From NCBI GenBank assembly GCA_965652645.1, contig CBFGXE010000055.1, positions 1-14,973 of the forward strand: a DNA stretch of 14,973 nt, given 5' to 3'. The position numbers and the translations under genes are program-made. The notes below the pieces were generated by a model. It was not told the DNA's origin. It made no database searches and saw nothing but the letters and a program-made list of their open reading frames with translations. This DNA is from ZC4RG30 sp965652645. Its GTDB lineage: Bacteria; Pseudomonadota; Gammaproteobacteria; Steroidobacterales; Steroidobacteraceae. Shown one piece after another: positions 7,273 through 13,437 of this stretch (position 1 is the stretch's first letter; the number at the start of each line of letters is the position of its first letter).

Positions 7273-7655
7273 GCACCGACGAGCAGGAACTGGAAGCCTT
7301 CGGTCGCCAGGCCGGCGAGCGCCTGCGCCACAGTGCGGAGACGGATCTGGCCATGCGCACACGCCTGGCACAGGCGCGTGCGACAGCACTGGACGCGGCA
7401 AGGCCGCCGCGCCGGTCCGCCGCGCGCTTCCTGGTGCCCGCGGGTGCACTGGCCAGCGCTGCCCTGGTCGCCGTGCTGCTCACCCGTCCGTCCGGCCCGC
7501 CACCAGCGGACACGGTCAACGCCCTTGCCGCCACGGCGTTGTACGACCTGGAGCTGCTCGCCGATGCGGATGCCTGGGCGATCAGCGAGGAAGCCGACCT
7601 GGAGTTCATCGAATGGGCAGCCGCCATGGCCGAGCTCGAGGGTCCGGGCGGTTGA
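7269..7655 (+). CDS. Putative anti-sigma factor, DUF3619-like
   Basis: 128 aa. It has a charged cytoplasmic N-terminal part (residues 1-53), one membrane segment (about 54-72, FLVPAGALASAALVAVLL) and a short periplasmic tail with a conserved-looking acidic/aromatic stretch (LYDLELLADADAWAISEEAD, then LEFIEW). Size, single-pass topology and position directly after an ECF sigma gene fit DUF3619 proteins, which are presumed to hold the sigma factor at the membrane. No zinc-binding HxxxCxxC anti-sigma motif is present, so the contact must differ from that of ZAS proteins. The ATG at 7269 overlaps the sigma-factor TGA (ATGA), which implies coupled translation and a fixed ratio of the two proteins. 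Its TGA in turn overlaps a TTG start. Confidence 0.85.
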   Translation: MSTDEQELEAFGRQAGERLRHSAETDLAMRTRLAQARATALDAARPPRRSAARFLVPAGALASAALVAVLLTRPSGPPPADTVNALAATALYDLELLADADAWAISEEADLEFIEWAAAMAELEGPGG

Positions 7656-7921
7656 ACCGGCGCGGCATGCTGCTGGCTGCGGCCCTGCTCGGGACCGGCG
7701 CCGGTGCGCAGGCGGCGGAGCCGCCCGCGCCGGTGGACGCCGAGCTGCTGGAGTTCCTCGGCTCCATCGACGCGGAGGAGGAGGCCTGGCGCGAATACCT
7801 GGCCGAGCGCCCGGTGCGTCCGGAAGCGGGCAAGCCGGCGGACAAGGCACCGGAACAGGAACAGGAGACCGAACCTCCGCCCCGCGGGAGCAAGCAGCGG
7901 GACAAGGTGAAACAGCCATGA
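7652..7921 (+). CDS. Small secreted protein of unknown function in the ECF cluster
   Basis: 89 aa from a TTG at 7652 that overlaps the preceding TGA (TTGA). GAGGG lies 9 nt upstream. An ATG at 7667 is an alternative but would delete the Arg-Arg n-region. Residues 1-21 (NRRGMLLAAALLGTGAGAQA) look like a signal peptide. The mature part has a short acidic core, DAELLEFLGSIDAEEEAWREYL, and then a Pro/Glu/Lys-rich disordered tail. The acidic core resembles a motif seen in small proteins of other ECF-DUF3106 clusters (my recollection, to be checked). Position and export suggest a partner of the anti-sigma factor or the DUF3106 protein; no function can be assigned. Confidence 0.72.
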   Translation: MNRRGMLLAAALLGTGAGAQAAEPPAPVDAELLEFLGSIDAEEEAWREYLAERPVRPEAGKPADKAPEQEQETEPPPRGSKQRDKVKQP

Positions 7922-8403
7922 AGACTTTCCTCGCCATCCTGCTTTTCCTGCTGCCGGGCGCGGCATTCGCCGGCCAGGCTGCCAGCGATGCCGATGCGCC
8001 CGCCTGGTCGGCGCTTTCGCCTGCGCAGCAGCAACTGCTGGCGCCGCTGCAGCCGGAGTGGGACCAGCTCCCCGCCCAGCGCCGCCTCGCGCTGGCCCGT
8101 GGCGCCACACGCTGGTCCGGGATGGACCAGGGGGAACGCAGCCAGGCCCGCGAGCGATTCAACCGCTGGCGCGCGCTGCCGGAGGAGCGCCGCCAGCTCA
8201 TCCGCGAGCGCTGGATACAGTTCCAGGAGCTGCCGGCCTCGCAGCAGGCACGCATCCGCAGCGACTTCCGCCAGTACCAGCGGCTTTCACTGGAGCGCCG
8301 CGCGGAACTGCGGCGCCAGTGGCAGCAGAAAAGCCAGGCCGAAAGGCAGCAGTCCCTGCGCGAGCTGCGCGAACGCCGCCAGCAGCGGCGACCACGGCGC
8401 TGA
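7918..8403 (+). CDS. Secreted DUF3106 protein
   Basis: 161 aa. A signal peptide (residues 1-19, cleavage after A-F-A) precedes a very charged all-helical protein rich in Arg, Gln, Glu and Trp. It has repeated units of the type W-x-x-L-P-x-x-R-R or L-x-x-L-P-x-x-R-R: WDQLPAQRRLALARGATRW, WRALPEERRQLIRERWIQF and FQELPASQQARIRSDFRQYQ. This is the signature of DUF3106, whose heptad-like helices recall periplasmic CpxP/Spy-type metal-sensor or chaperone folds (analogy only). The ATG at 7918 overlaps the previous TGA (ATGA). It ends in an Arg-rich tail (RQQRRPRR). It is the last gene of the coupled sigma-factor cluster; the following gene has its own promoter. Confidence 0.9.
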   Translation: MKTFLAILLFLLPGAAFAGQAASDADAPAWSALSPAQQQLLAPLQPEWDQLPAQRRLALARGATRWSGMDQGERSQARERFNRWRALPEERRQLIRERWIQFQELPASQQARIRSDFRQYQRLSLERRAELRRQWQQKSQAERQQSLRELRERRQQRRPRR

Positions 8404-8414
8404 CCCGCTCGGGG

Positions 8415-8443
8415 TTGGCCCTGCCTGCCCCGCGCGCTACAGT
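8415..8443 (+). promoter_or_regulatory. Sigma-70-type promoter giving a probable leaderless mRNA
   Basis: TTGGCC (8415-8420), a 17-bp spacer and TACAGT (8438-8443). The ATG of the next gene begins at 8451, which is the expected +1. No Shine-Dalgarno sequence is present between the -10 box and the ATG. Confidence 0.6.
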
Positions 8444-8450
8444 CGGCCGC

Positions 8451-8996
8451 ATGCGTTGGGGGGCGGCATTGTTGCTGGCGATCACCTGGCCGGCCCTGGC
8501 CGGGCCGCCCCCGCAGGGCTGCGCCGCGCTATGCGGCACCTGGGCGCTGGACGAGGCCGCCAGCGAAGACCCCGGCAGCCGGCTCGATGCCGCCCTCGAG
8601 AAGCCGAAGCAGAACCAGAAGCAGAAACAGGAGCAGAAGCGCGTCGCCCGGCAGCGCGAGCAGCTGCTGGCCGCACTCACCGCGCCGGACCGCGTGACAC
8701 TCGGCGAGCAGGACCGGCAGATCCTGATCCAGCTGCCGGACCAGCCCGTCAGGCGGCTGCTGGTGGACCGCACGCACACCCGCGTGGATTCCCGCGGCAC
8801 GGTCGAGATCCGCTCCACGTGGCGTTCCGGCAATACCCTGCGCATCACCGAGTCACGCGGCCGCCGCGACCTCCAGGCGGAGGAATACGCGCTGCAGCCC
8901 GACGGCACGCTGGTGGTCCTGCGCGAGGTGGAGCGCTCCGGGCTCAAGCATGTGCGGGTGCGGTCGGTCTATCGCCGCCTCGACACCGGGGACTAG
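8451..8996 (+). CDS. Secreted protein of unknown function with a Lys/Gln-rich segment
   Basis: 181 aa, start ATG 8451. Residues 1-17 form a signal peptide (A-L-A cleavage site). A CAALCGTWAL segment follows, with Cys24 and Cys28 probably forming a disulfide. A low-complexity hydrophilic segment (about 50-70: KPKQNQKQKQEQKR) comes next. The C-terminal half is rich in predicted beta strands (RVTLGEQDRQILIQL, RTHTRVDSRGTVEIRSTWRS, NTLRITESRGRRDL, LVVLREVERSGL, VRVRSVYRR). The G-T-W start and the strand pattern resemble lipocalin-like repeat proteins such as those described as secreted stress proteins, but I do not recognise the family. The gene follows the ECF cluster by 47 bp and has its own promoter. 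Its TAG stop lies inside the -10-like box of the next gene. Confidence 0.75.
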   Translation: MRWGAALLLAITWPALAGPPPQGCAALCGTWALDEAASEDPGSRLDAALEKPKQNQKQKQEQKRVARQREQLLAALTAPDRVTLGEQDRQILIQLPDQPVRRLLVDRTHTRVDSRGTVEIRSTWRSGNTLRITESRGRRDLQAEEYALQPDGTLVVLREVERSGLKHVRVRSVYRRLDTGD

Positions 8997-8999
8997 AAT
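8994..8999 (+). promoter_or_regulatory. Putative -10 box (TAGAAT) of the DUF6152 gene
   Basis: TAGAAT within CTAGAAT overlaps the TAG stop codon (8994-8996) of the preceding gene and lies 31 nt before the GTG start at 9031. The -35 hexamer is not recognisable. Supported mainly by recurrence of the same 7-mer at 1017 and 5771. Confidence 0.4.
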
Positions 9000-9030
9000 C
9001 ACCCCACAATTCAATGCGGACGGGGGTCTC

Positions 9031-9465
9031 GTGAAACTGCGCAGCCTGTTCCTGTGGTCCTTGATTGCGGCCGGCGGAATGACCGCCAGCGCGCATCATT
9101 CCTTCGCCATGTTCGACAGCGAGAACCAGATCCGCCTGCAAGGCAAGGTCACCGAGTTCCGCTGGCAGAACCCGCACATCTACATCCACCTGGAGGCGCC
9201 GGACCCCAAGGGCAAGATGCGCCACTGGACCATCGAGTGCGCGAACCCGGGCATCCTCAATCGCCTGGGGTGGAAGTTCAACATGATCAAGAAGGACGAC
9301 CGGCTCACCGTGGTCGTCGCGCCGCTGCGCACCGGCGAGGCCGGCGCGCTGCTCAAGCAGGTGAAGCTGGCCGATGGCCGGGTGTTCGGCAACGGCGCGC
9401 CGGCCGGCCCGCCCAACATCAGCATCGAGGACGGCAAGCCGCTGCCGAAGGAGGCCACGCCATGA
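9031..9465 (+). CDS. DUF6152 family exported protein
   Basis: 144 aa from a GTG at 9031, with GGGGG about 4 nt upstream. A signal peptide (residues 1-21, T-A-S-A) is followed at once by HHSFAMFD (22-29), the hallmark of DUF6152, and then by the family pattern LQGKVTEFRWQNPHIYIHLE, WTIECANPGILNRLGW and LLKQVKLADGRVFG. The paired histidines directly after the cleavage site could bind a metal, but this is not established. The gene is translationally coupled to the next one (ATGA overlap). A DUF6152 protein beside a lipoprotein of the type found here is, to my knowledge, a recurrent pairing. Confidence 0.88.
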   Translation: MKLRSLFLWSLIAAGGMTASAHHSFAMFDSENQIRLQGKVTEFRWQNPHIYIHLEAPDPKGKMRHWTIECANPGILNRLGWKFNMIKKDDRLTVVVAPLRTGEAGALLKQVKLADGRVFGNGAPAGPPNISIEDGKPLPKEATP

Positions 9466-10238
9466 TGCGCGGGGCACTGGCCGCGCTGGCTGGCGCGGCG
9501 CTGCTGGCCTCGGCCTGCACCGCCGGCAAGGATGAAACCGCCGCCCTGGGCTACGATCCGAAGGATTTCAGCGGCACCTGGGACCGCTATCCCCTGCCCA
9601 CCGATGCCCAGCGCGATCCCACCACGGTCCCGCCCGCGCCCGGCGCCATTCCCGATCCGCCGCTGAAGCCCGAATACCTCGCCGAATGGCAGGCCGAGCG
9701 CAAGCGGATCGACGAGGCCAATGCCGCCGGCAGGCCCATCGCAACGCACTACACGGAGTGCATCCCCGACGGCATGCCCGCGATGATGCAGGCGATGTTC
9801 CCGATGGAGGTGCTGATCACCCCCCGACAGATCACCTTCATCCAGGAAGCCTACAACCAGGTACGCCGGGTGTACTTCAACGACACCCTGCCCGCGGTGG
9901 AGGATGCGGAGCCCGGCTTCTGGGGCCATGCGGTGGCGCACTGGGAGGGCAACGAGCTGGTCACCGAGACCATCGGCATCAAGGAATACGTGCGCTTCCG
10001 CAACGTGCCCCACTCCGCCCACATGCGCATCCACGAGCGCATGCGCATGATCGACAAGGACCACTTCGAGAACGAGGTGACGGTCGAGGACCCGGAATAC
10101 CTCACCGGGCCCTGGCAATGGAAGTGGGTCTACCAGCGCCGTCCCGACTACAAGATGTACGAGTACGTCTGCGAGGACAACCGCGAATACGCCGACCCTG
10201 AGACCGGCGAGGCCCGGCTGCGCATCGACACCGAATAA
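9462..10238 (+). CDS. Lipoprotein of unknown function paired with DUF6152
   Basis: 258 aa; the ATG at 9462 has an excellent Shine-Dalgarno (GAAGGAGG, 7 nt upstream) and overlaps the previous TGA. The lipoprotein signal ends in L-A-S-A-C with Cys19 lipidated. The mature chain shows DFSGTWDRYPLP, a Pro-rich stretch (TTVPPAPGAIPDPPLKPEY), ECIPDGMPAMMQAMFPMEVL, WGHAVAHWEGNELVTETIGI, HSAHMRIHERMRM and VEDPEYLTGPW. The G-H-x-x-x-x-W-E-G and I-x-E-R-x-R blocks belong to a large, poorly named family of secreted beta-rich proteins found beside DUF6152 genes in proteobacteria and Acidobacteria (from memory). Role unknown; possibly small-molecule binding in the periplasm. Confidence 0.8.
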   Translation: MMRGALAALAGAALLASACTAGKDETAALGYDPKDFSGTWDRYPLPTDAQRDPTTVPPAPGAIPDPPLKPEYLAEWQAERKRIDEANAAGRPIATHYTECIPDGMPAMMQAMFPMEVLITPRQITFIQEAYNQVRRVYFNDTLPAVEDAEPGFWGHAVAHWEGNELVTETIGIKEYVRFRNVPHSAHMRIHERMRMIDKDHFENEVTVEDPEYLTGPWQWKWVYQRRPDYKMYEYVCEDNREYADPETGEARLRIDTE

Positions 10239-10255
10239 AGGGGCGGCGCGTCCCG

Positions 10256-10285
10256 CGCCCCCCGTACCCGGGGGCGATTGATTTG
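10256..10285 (+). terminator. Possible terminator hairpin after the lipoprotein gene
   Basis: CGCCCCC (10256-10262) pairs with GGGGGCG (10270-10276) around a 7-nt loop, followed by the only moderately T-rich ATTGATTTG. A second hairpin lies 30 bp further on. Confidence 0.45.
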
Positions 10286-10306
10286 ACATAACATTACACC
10301 CGCCCG

Positions 10307-10326
10307 CCGGGCCATTGCCCGGTTTT
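10307..10326 (+). terminator. Terminator-like hairpin upstream of the EF-G gene
   Basis: CCGGGC (10307-10312), loop CATT, GCCCGG (10317-10322), then TTTT. It is compact and has the shape of a weak intrinsic terminator. It either ends the lipoprotein transcript or, if the EF-G promoter lies upstream of it, acts in the leader. The 10327-10439 stretch contains another GC-rich hairpin (GGGG-TGT-CCCC at 10390-10400), but I cannot find a clear promoter for EF-G. Confidence 0.45.
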
Positions 10327-10439
10327 GGGGTGGCGCCTCAAGGTATCCATCGCGTATCCTTGCGCGCTTTTTAGCGGTCCGGGCGCCCTGGGGTGTCCCC
10401 GGTCCCGTCCCTTTTTCAAATCGCACGGAACCCGAACTG

Positions 10440-12590
10440 ATGGCCCGCAAAACTCCGCTGTCCGATATCCGCAACATCGGCATCATCGCCCACGTCGACG
10501 CCGGCAAGACCACCACGACCGAGCGCATCCTCTATTACACGGGGCGCAAGCACACCATCGTGGACGTGCACGACACGAAGGACCTGAAGTCCTCGACCAC
10601 CACGGACTACATGGAGCAGGAGCAGAAGCGCGGCATCACGATCCAGTCCGCCGCCGTCTCCGCATTCTGGAAGGGCAAGAAGCTCAACGTCATCGACACC
10701 CCGGGCCACGTCGACTTCACCATCGAGGTGAACCGCTCGCTGCGCGTGCTCGACGGCGCGGTCGTCGTGTTCGACGGCGTGGCCGGCGTGGAGCCGCAGT
10801 CCGAGACCAACTGGCGCCTCGCGGACAACTACAAGGTTCCGCGTATCTGCTACGTGAACAAGATGGACCGCAGCGGCGCGGGCTTCCTGCGCTGCGTGGA
10901 CATGATCAAGAAGCGCCTCGGCGCCCGTCCCCTGCCCATCCAGCTGCCGCTGGGTTCGGAAGACAACTTCAAGGGCATGATCGACCTGGTGGCCTACAAG
11001 GCGCTGGTGTGGTCTTCGGATGACCGCGACGCGAAGTGGGACATCCTCGACGTCACGCCGGACCTCGCCGACAAGCTGGGCATCACCGTGCCCTCCGACC
11101 GCGCCATCATCGAGGCCGCGCCGAAGTTCCGCAGCGAGCTGGTCGACACCTGCCTCGAGATGGACGACGAGGCGATGGAGGCCTATCTCGAGGGCACCGA
11201 GCCCAGCGAGGAGACCCTGAAGAAGTGCCTGCGCAAGGGCACGCTGTCCGGCGCCTTCAACCCGGTGCTGTGCGGCTCCTCGTACAAGAACAAGGGCGTG
11301 CAGCAGGTGCTGGACGCGGTCGTCGACTACCTGCCGGCCCCGACCGACGTCGAGGCCATCAAGACCGTGGACATCGACGGCAACCCCACTGGCGAGCGCA
11401 AGTGCTCCGACGAGGAGCCCTTCGCCGCGCTGGCGTTCAAGGTCATCAACGACGCCTACGGCGCGCTGACCTTCTGCCGCGTGTACTCGGGCGTCCTCAC
11501 CAAGGGCATGTCGGTGCAGAACAGCACCCGCGGCAAGCGCGAGAAGATCGGCCGCATGGTGGAGATGTTCGCCAAGGACGCCAACGCAATCGAGGAGGCC
11601 CGCGCCGGTGACATCATCGCGCTGGTCTCGCTGGCCGAGACCGACACCGGCGACACGCTGTGCGACGCCAACGCCCCGGTGGTGCTGGAGCGCATGCGTT
11701 TCCCCGAGCCGGTGATCAGCGTGTCGGTGAAGCCGAAGAACAAGGGCGAGCAGGAGAAGTTCACCAACGCCCTGGGCAAGCTGGTGCGCGCCGATCCTTC
11801 GCTGCGCCTCGAGACCGACCGCGACACGGGCGAGACCATCCTGCGCGGCATGGGCGAGTTGCACCTGGACGTGACCCTGGACCGCGCCCGCACCGAGTTC
11901 AACGTGGAAGGCGTGATGGGCCAGCCGCAGGTGGCCTACCGCGAGACGATCACCAGGCCGGTGCAGGAGAACTACATCCACAAGAAGCAGACCGGCGGTT
12001 CGGGCCAGTTCGCCGAGGTGTGGATCAAGTTCGAGCCGCTGGAGCGCGGCTCGGGAATCATCTTCGAGGACAAGACCGTCGGCGGTTCGGTGCCGAAGGA
12101 ATTCGTGCCCTCGGTCGAGAAGGGCCTGCGCCTGCAGGCGGAAGAAGGCGTGCTCGCCCGCTTCCCCACCGTGGACTTCAAGGCCACGCTGGTGGACGGC
12201 AGCTACCACGATGTCGACTCGAACGCGATGACGTTCGAGATCGCCGCCAAGGCCGCCTTCCGCGAGGGCGTGAAGAAGGCCGGTCCGCAGCTGCTGGAGC
12301 CGGTGATGAAGGTCGAGGTGGTCACGCCGCAGGATTACCTGGGTGACGTGATCGGCGACCTGAACCGCCGCCGCGGCCAGATCCAGGAACAGCTGGAGCG
12401 TGGCACCAACATCGCCGTGGTGGCCACCGTGCCGCTGTCGGAGATGTTCGGCTACATCGGCAACCTGCGCGCGATGAGCTCGGGCCGCGCCAGCTACACC
12501 ATGGAGTTCTCGCACTACGAGCCGGTGCCGAGGAACGTGGCCGACGTGGTCATTGCCGATGCCGCCAAGGCGAAGGCCGCCGGCAACTGA
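10440..12590 (+). CDS. fusA: Translation elongation factor G (stand-alone, atypical switch I)
   Basis: 716 aa (E. coli EF-G is 704). EF-G moves tRNAs and mRNA through the ribosome using GTP. G-domain motifs are intact: AHVDAGKT (17-24), RGIT at about 64-67, DTPGH (86-90), NKMD (140-143) and the GSSYKNKG version of G5. Domains II to V follow in order, with domain IV beginning near YRETITRPVQENYIHKKQTG and domain V containing GDLNRRRGQI and MFGYIGNLRAMSSGRASYTM. Between VHD and the conserved Asp of switch I there are ten residues (TKDLKSSTTT) where E. coli EF-G has five (GAATM). The domain IV stretch HKKQTGGSGQFAEVWIKFEP looks more like alphaproteobacterial or mitochondrial EF-G1 than E. coli EF-G. 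No str-operon genes (rpsL, rpsG, tuf) flank it, so it may be an additional copy. The Shine-Dalgarno sequence is weak (GGAA, 9 nt upstream). Confidence 0.96.
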   Translation: MARKTPLSDIRNIGIIAHVDAGKTTTTERILYYTGRKHTIVDVHDTKDLKSSTTTDYMEQEQKRGITIQSAAVSAFWKGKKLNVIDTPGHVDFTIEVNRSLRVLDGAVVVFDGVAGVEPQSETNWRLADNYKVPRICYVNKMDRSGAGFLRCVDMIKKRLGARPLPIQLPLGSEDNFKGMIDLVAYKALVWSSDDRDAKWDILDVTPDLADKLGITVPSDRAIIEAAPKFRSELVDTCLEMDDEAMEAYLEGTEPSEETLKKCLRKGTLSGAFNPVLCGSSYKNKGVQQVLDAVVDYLPAPTDVEAIKTVDIDGNPTGERKCSDEEPFAALAFKVINDAYGALTFCRVYSGVLTKGMSVQNSTRGKREKIGRMVEMFAKDANAIEEARAGDIIALVSLAETDTGDTLCDANAPVVLERMRFPEPVISVSVKPKNKGEQEKFTNALGKLVRADPSLRLETDRDTGETILRGMGELHLDVTLDRARTEFNVEGVMGQPQVAYRETITRPVQENYIHKKQTGGSGQFAEVWIKFEPLERGSGIIFEDKTVGGSVPKEFVPSVEKGLRLQAEEGVLARFPTVDFKATLVDGSYHDVDSNAMTFEIAAKAAFREGVKKAGPQLLEPVMKVEVVTPQDYLGDVIGDLNRRRGQIQEQLERGTNIAVVATVPLSEMFGYIGNLRAMSSGRASYTMEFSHYEPVPRNVADVVIADAAKAKAAGN

Positions 12591-12642
12591 GCGAAGCTGC
12601 TTCGCGACGGACAAGGGGCCCTGCGGGGCCCTTTGTTTTTTT
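12591..12642 (+). terminator. Strong intrinsic terminator of the EF-G gene
   Basis: The main hairpin pairs CAAGGGGCCC (12612-12621) with GGGCCCTTTG (12626-12635): 10 pairs including one G-T, with a TGCG loop. Seven T follow (12636-12642). A small hairpin (GCGAAGC/GCTTCGC, 12591-12605) begins directly after the stop codon. Confidence 0.92.
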
Positions 12643-13313
12643 CAGCCTCCGGAATGCGGCCGGCCGTTGCCCGCCGGCAATTCATGCCTGGCGGCATCGA
12701 ATGTCCTCACCGCCTCGACAATCCTGCCGATCATCTCCTGCTCCGGCGTGCATGGCGGCAGCCCGCCGCCTTCCCTGCAGAAAAGGGTAAACACCTTCAC
12801 CGCCAGCACCGAAATCGCGGCTGCGGAACCTGGCCGCAACTCCGCCGGAAACACCTGCGCATGCGCGCGGATGAACTGCGCCGCCCGCTGCACCGCCGCC
12901 GCGCGTTCCCGCGCCGCCTCATCGGCGAATTCGAAGCGCCACTCCCGCACCCGCTCCAGGATGACCGGCCGATGGCCGTCCGGCTCCAGCCCCGCAGCCA
13001 CGTAGATGCGGCAGTCGTAGTCTCGACAGGTCTGCGGCCGGTCCGCATAGATGGAGCACCGCCCGCATTGCTGCATCGGGCAGGTGCCGTCTTCCCGGGG
13101 CAGGATCCGTGCGCCGATGCCCGGACGCAACTGCAGGTTGCGGTCAGGCACCTTTTCGAGCGCCACCTGGTCCCGGGGGCGCAGCGGGATGACATAGCCG
13201 GACACGCAGCAGCCCACACAGCCGGCGCAGGGTACGTCAGCCTCGGCCGCGTTCCTCAGGACGGCACGCATGCCCTCCAGCCATCTGTCGAAATCACCTG
13301 CGGTCCTGTCCAA
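12642..13313 (-). CDS. YkgJ-type zinc/iron-chelating Cys-cluster protein (CxxCxxCC)
   Basis: 223 aa from a TTG at 13313. The family signature VPCAGCVGCC holds Cys29, Cys32, Cys35 and Cys36. Further conserved cysteines follow: Cys78 (DGTCPM), Cys83 and Cys86 (QQCGRC), Cys96 (RPQTC) and Cys101 (YDCRIY). This is the PF03692 pattern, presumed to bind Zn or Fe-S; function is not established. The C-terminal region (about 120-223) is helical and extends beyond the cluster. The start is uncertain. GTGs at 13337 and 13346 are in frame but lie inside the spacer of the promoter seen at 13324-13352. The ATG at 13271 has GGAGG too close. TTG 13313 lies 4-5 nt from the predicted +1. The gene is convergent with EF-G, whose T-tract it abuts. 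Confidence 0.85.
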   Translation of the reverse strand: MDRTAGDFDRWLEGMRAVLRNAAEADVPCAGCVGCCVSGYVIPLRPRDQVALEKVPDRNLQLRPGIGARILPREDGTCPMQQCGRCSIYADRPQTCRDYDCRIYVAAGLEPDGHRPVILERVREWRFEFADEAARERAAAVQRAAQFIRAHAQVFPAELRPGSAAAISVLAVKVFTLFCREGGGLPPCTPEQEMIGRIVEAVRTFDAARHELPAGNGRPHSGG

Positions 13314-13323
13314 AGCGGCTCGA

Positions 13324-13352
13324 ATTATGCGTGCCACGCCGGGCACCGGCAA
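13324..13352 (-). promoter_or_regulatory. Promoter of the YkgJ-type gene
   Basis: On the minus strand: TTGCCG (13352-13347), a 17-bp spacer and CATAAT (13329-13324, 5 of 6 consensus). The TT of the -35 box is the last part of the T-tract of the urcA terminator. Predicted +1 is near 13317, just before the TTG at 13313. Confidence 0.6.
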
Positions 13353-13384
13353 AAAAAGCCCGCCGCAAACTGGTCGCGGCGGGC
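13351..13384 (-). terminator. Intrinsic terminator of urcA
   Basis: On the minus strand GCCCGCCGC (13384-13376) pairs perfectly with GCGGCGGGC (13366-13358) over a 9-nt loop, followed by seven T (13357-13351). It lies about 54 bp after the urcA stop. Confidence 0.92.
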
Positions 13385-13437
13385 CTGGGGGCAAGGACCG
13401 GATGGCGGCAGGCTCCCTGCCGCCGCCATCGGCTGGC

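Noticed and set aside
5785..7449. 554-codon minus-strand open frame over the hydrolase and sigma genes
   Set aside because: It spans three genes with clear families on the plus strand and has low-complexity composition; a shadow frame.
10283..10288. Perfect -35 hexamer TTGACA upstream of EF-G
   Set aside because: At 16-18 bp spacing the sequence is GC only (near 10305-10312), with no -10-like hexamer, so not called as a promoter.
9180..10289. 369-codon minus-strand frame over the DUF6152 and lipoprotein genes
   Set aside because: Both plus-strand genes have signal peptides, Shine-Dalgarno sequences and family motifs; the antisense frame has none.
10416..12614. 732-codon open frame antisense to EF-G
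   Set aside because: Its product is His/Val/Arg/Leu-rich without domains and mirrors the codon bias of the strong EF-G gene, a common effect at high GC.
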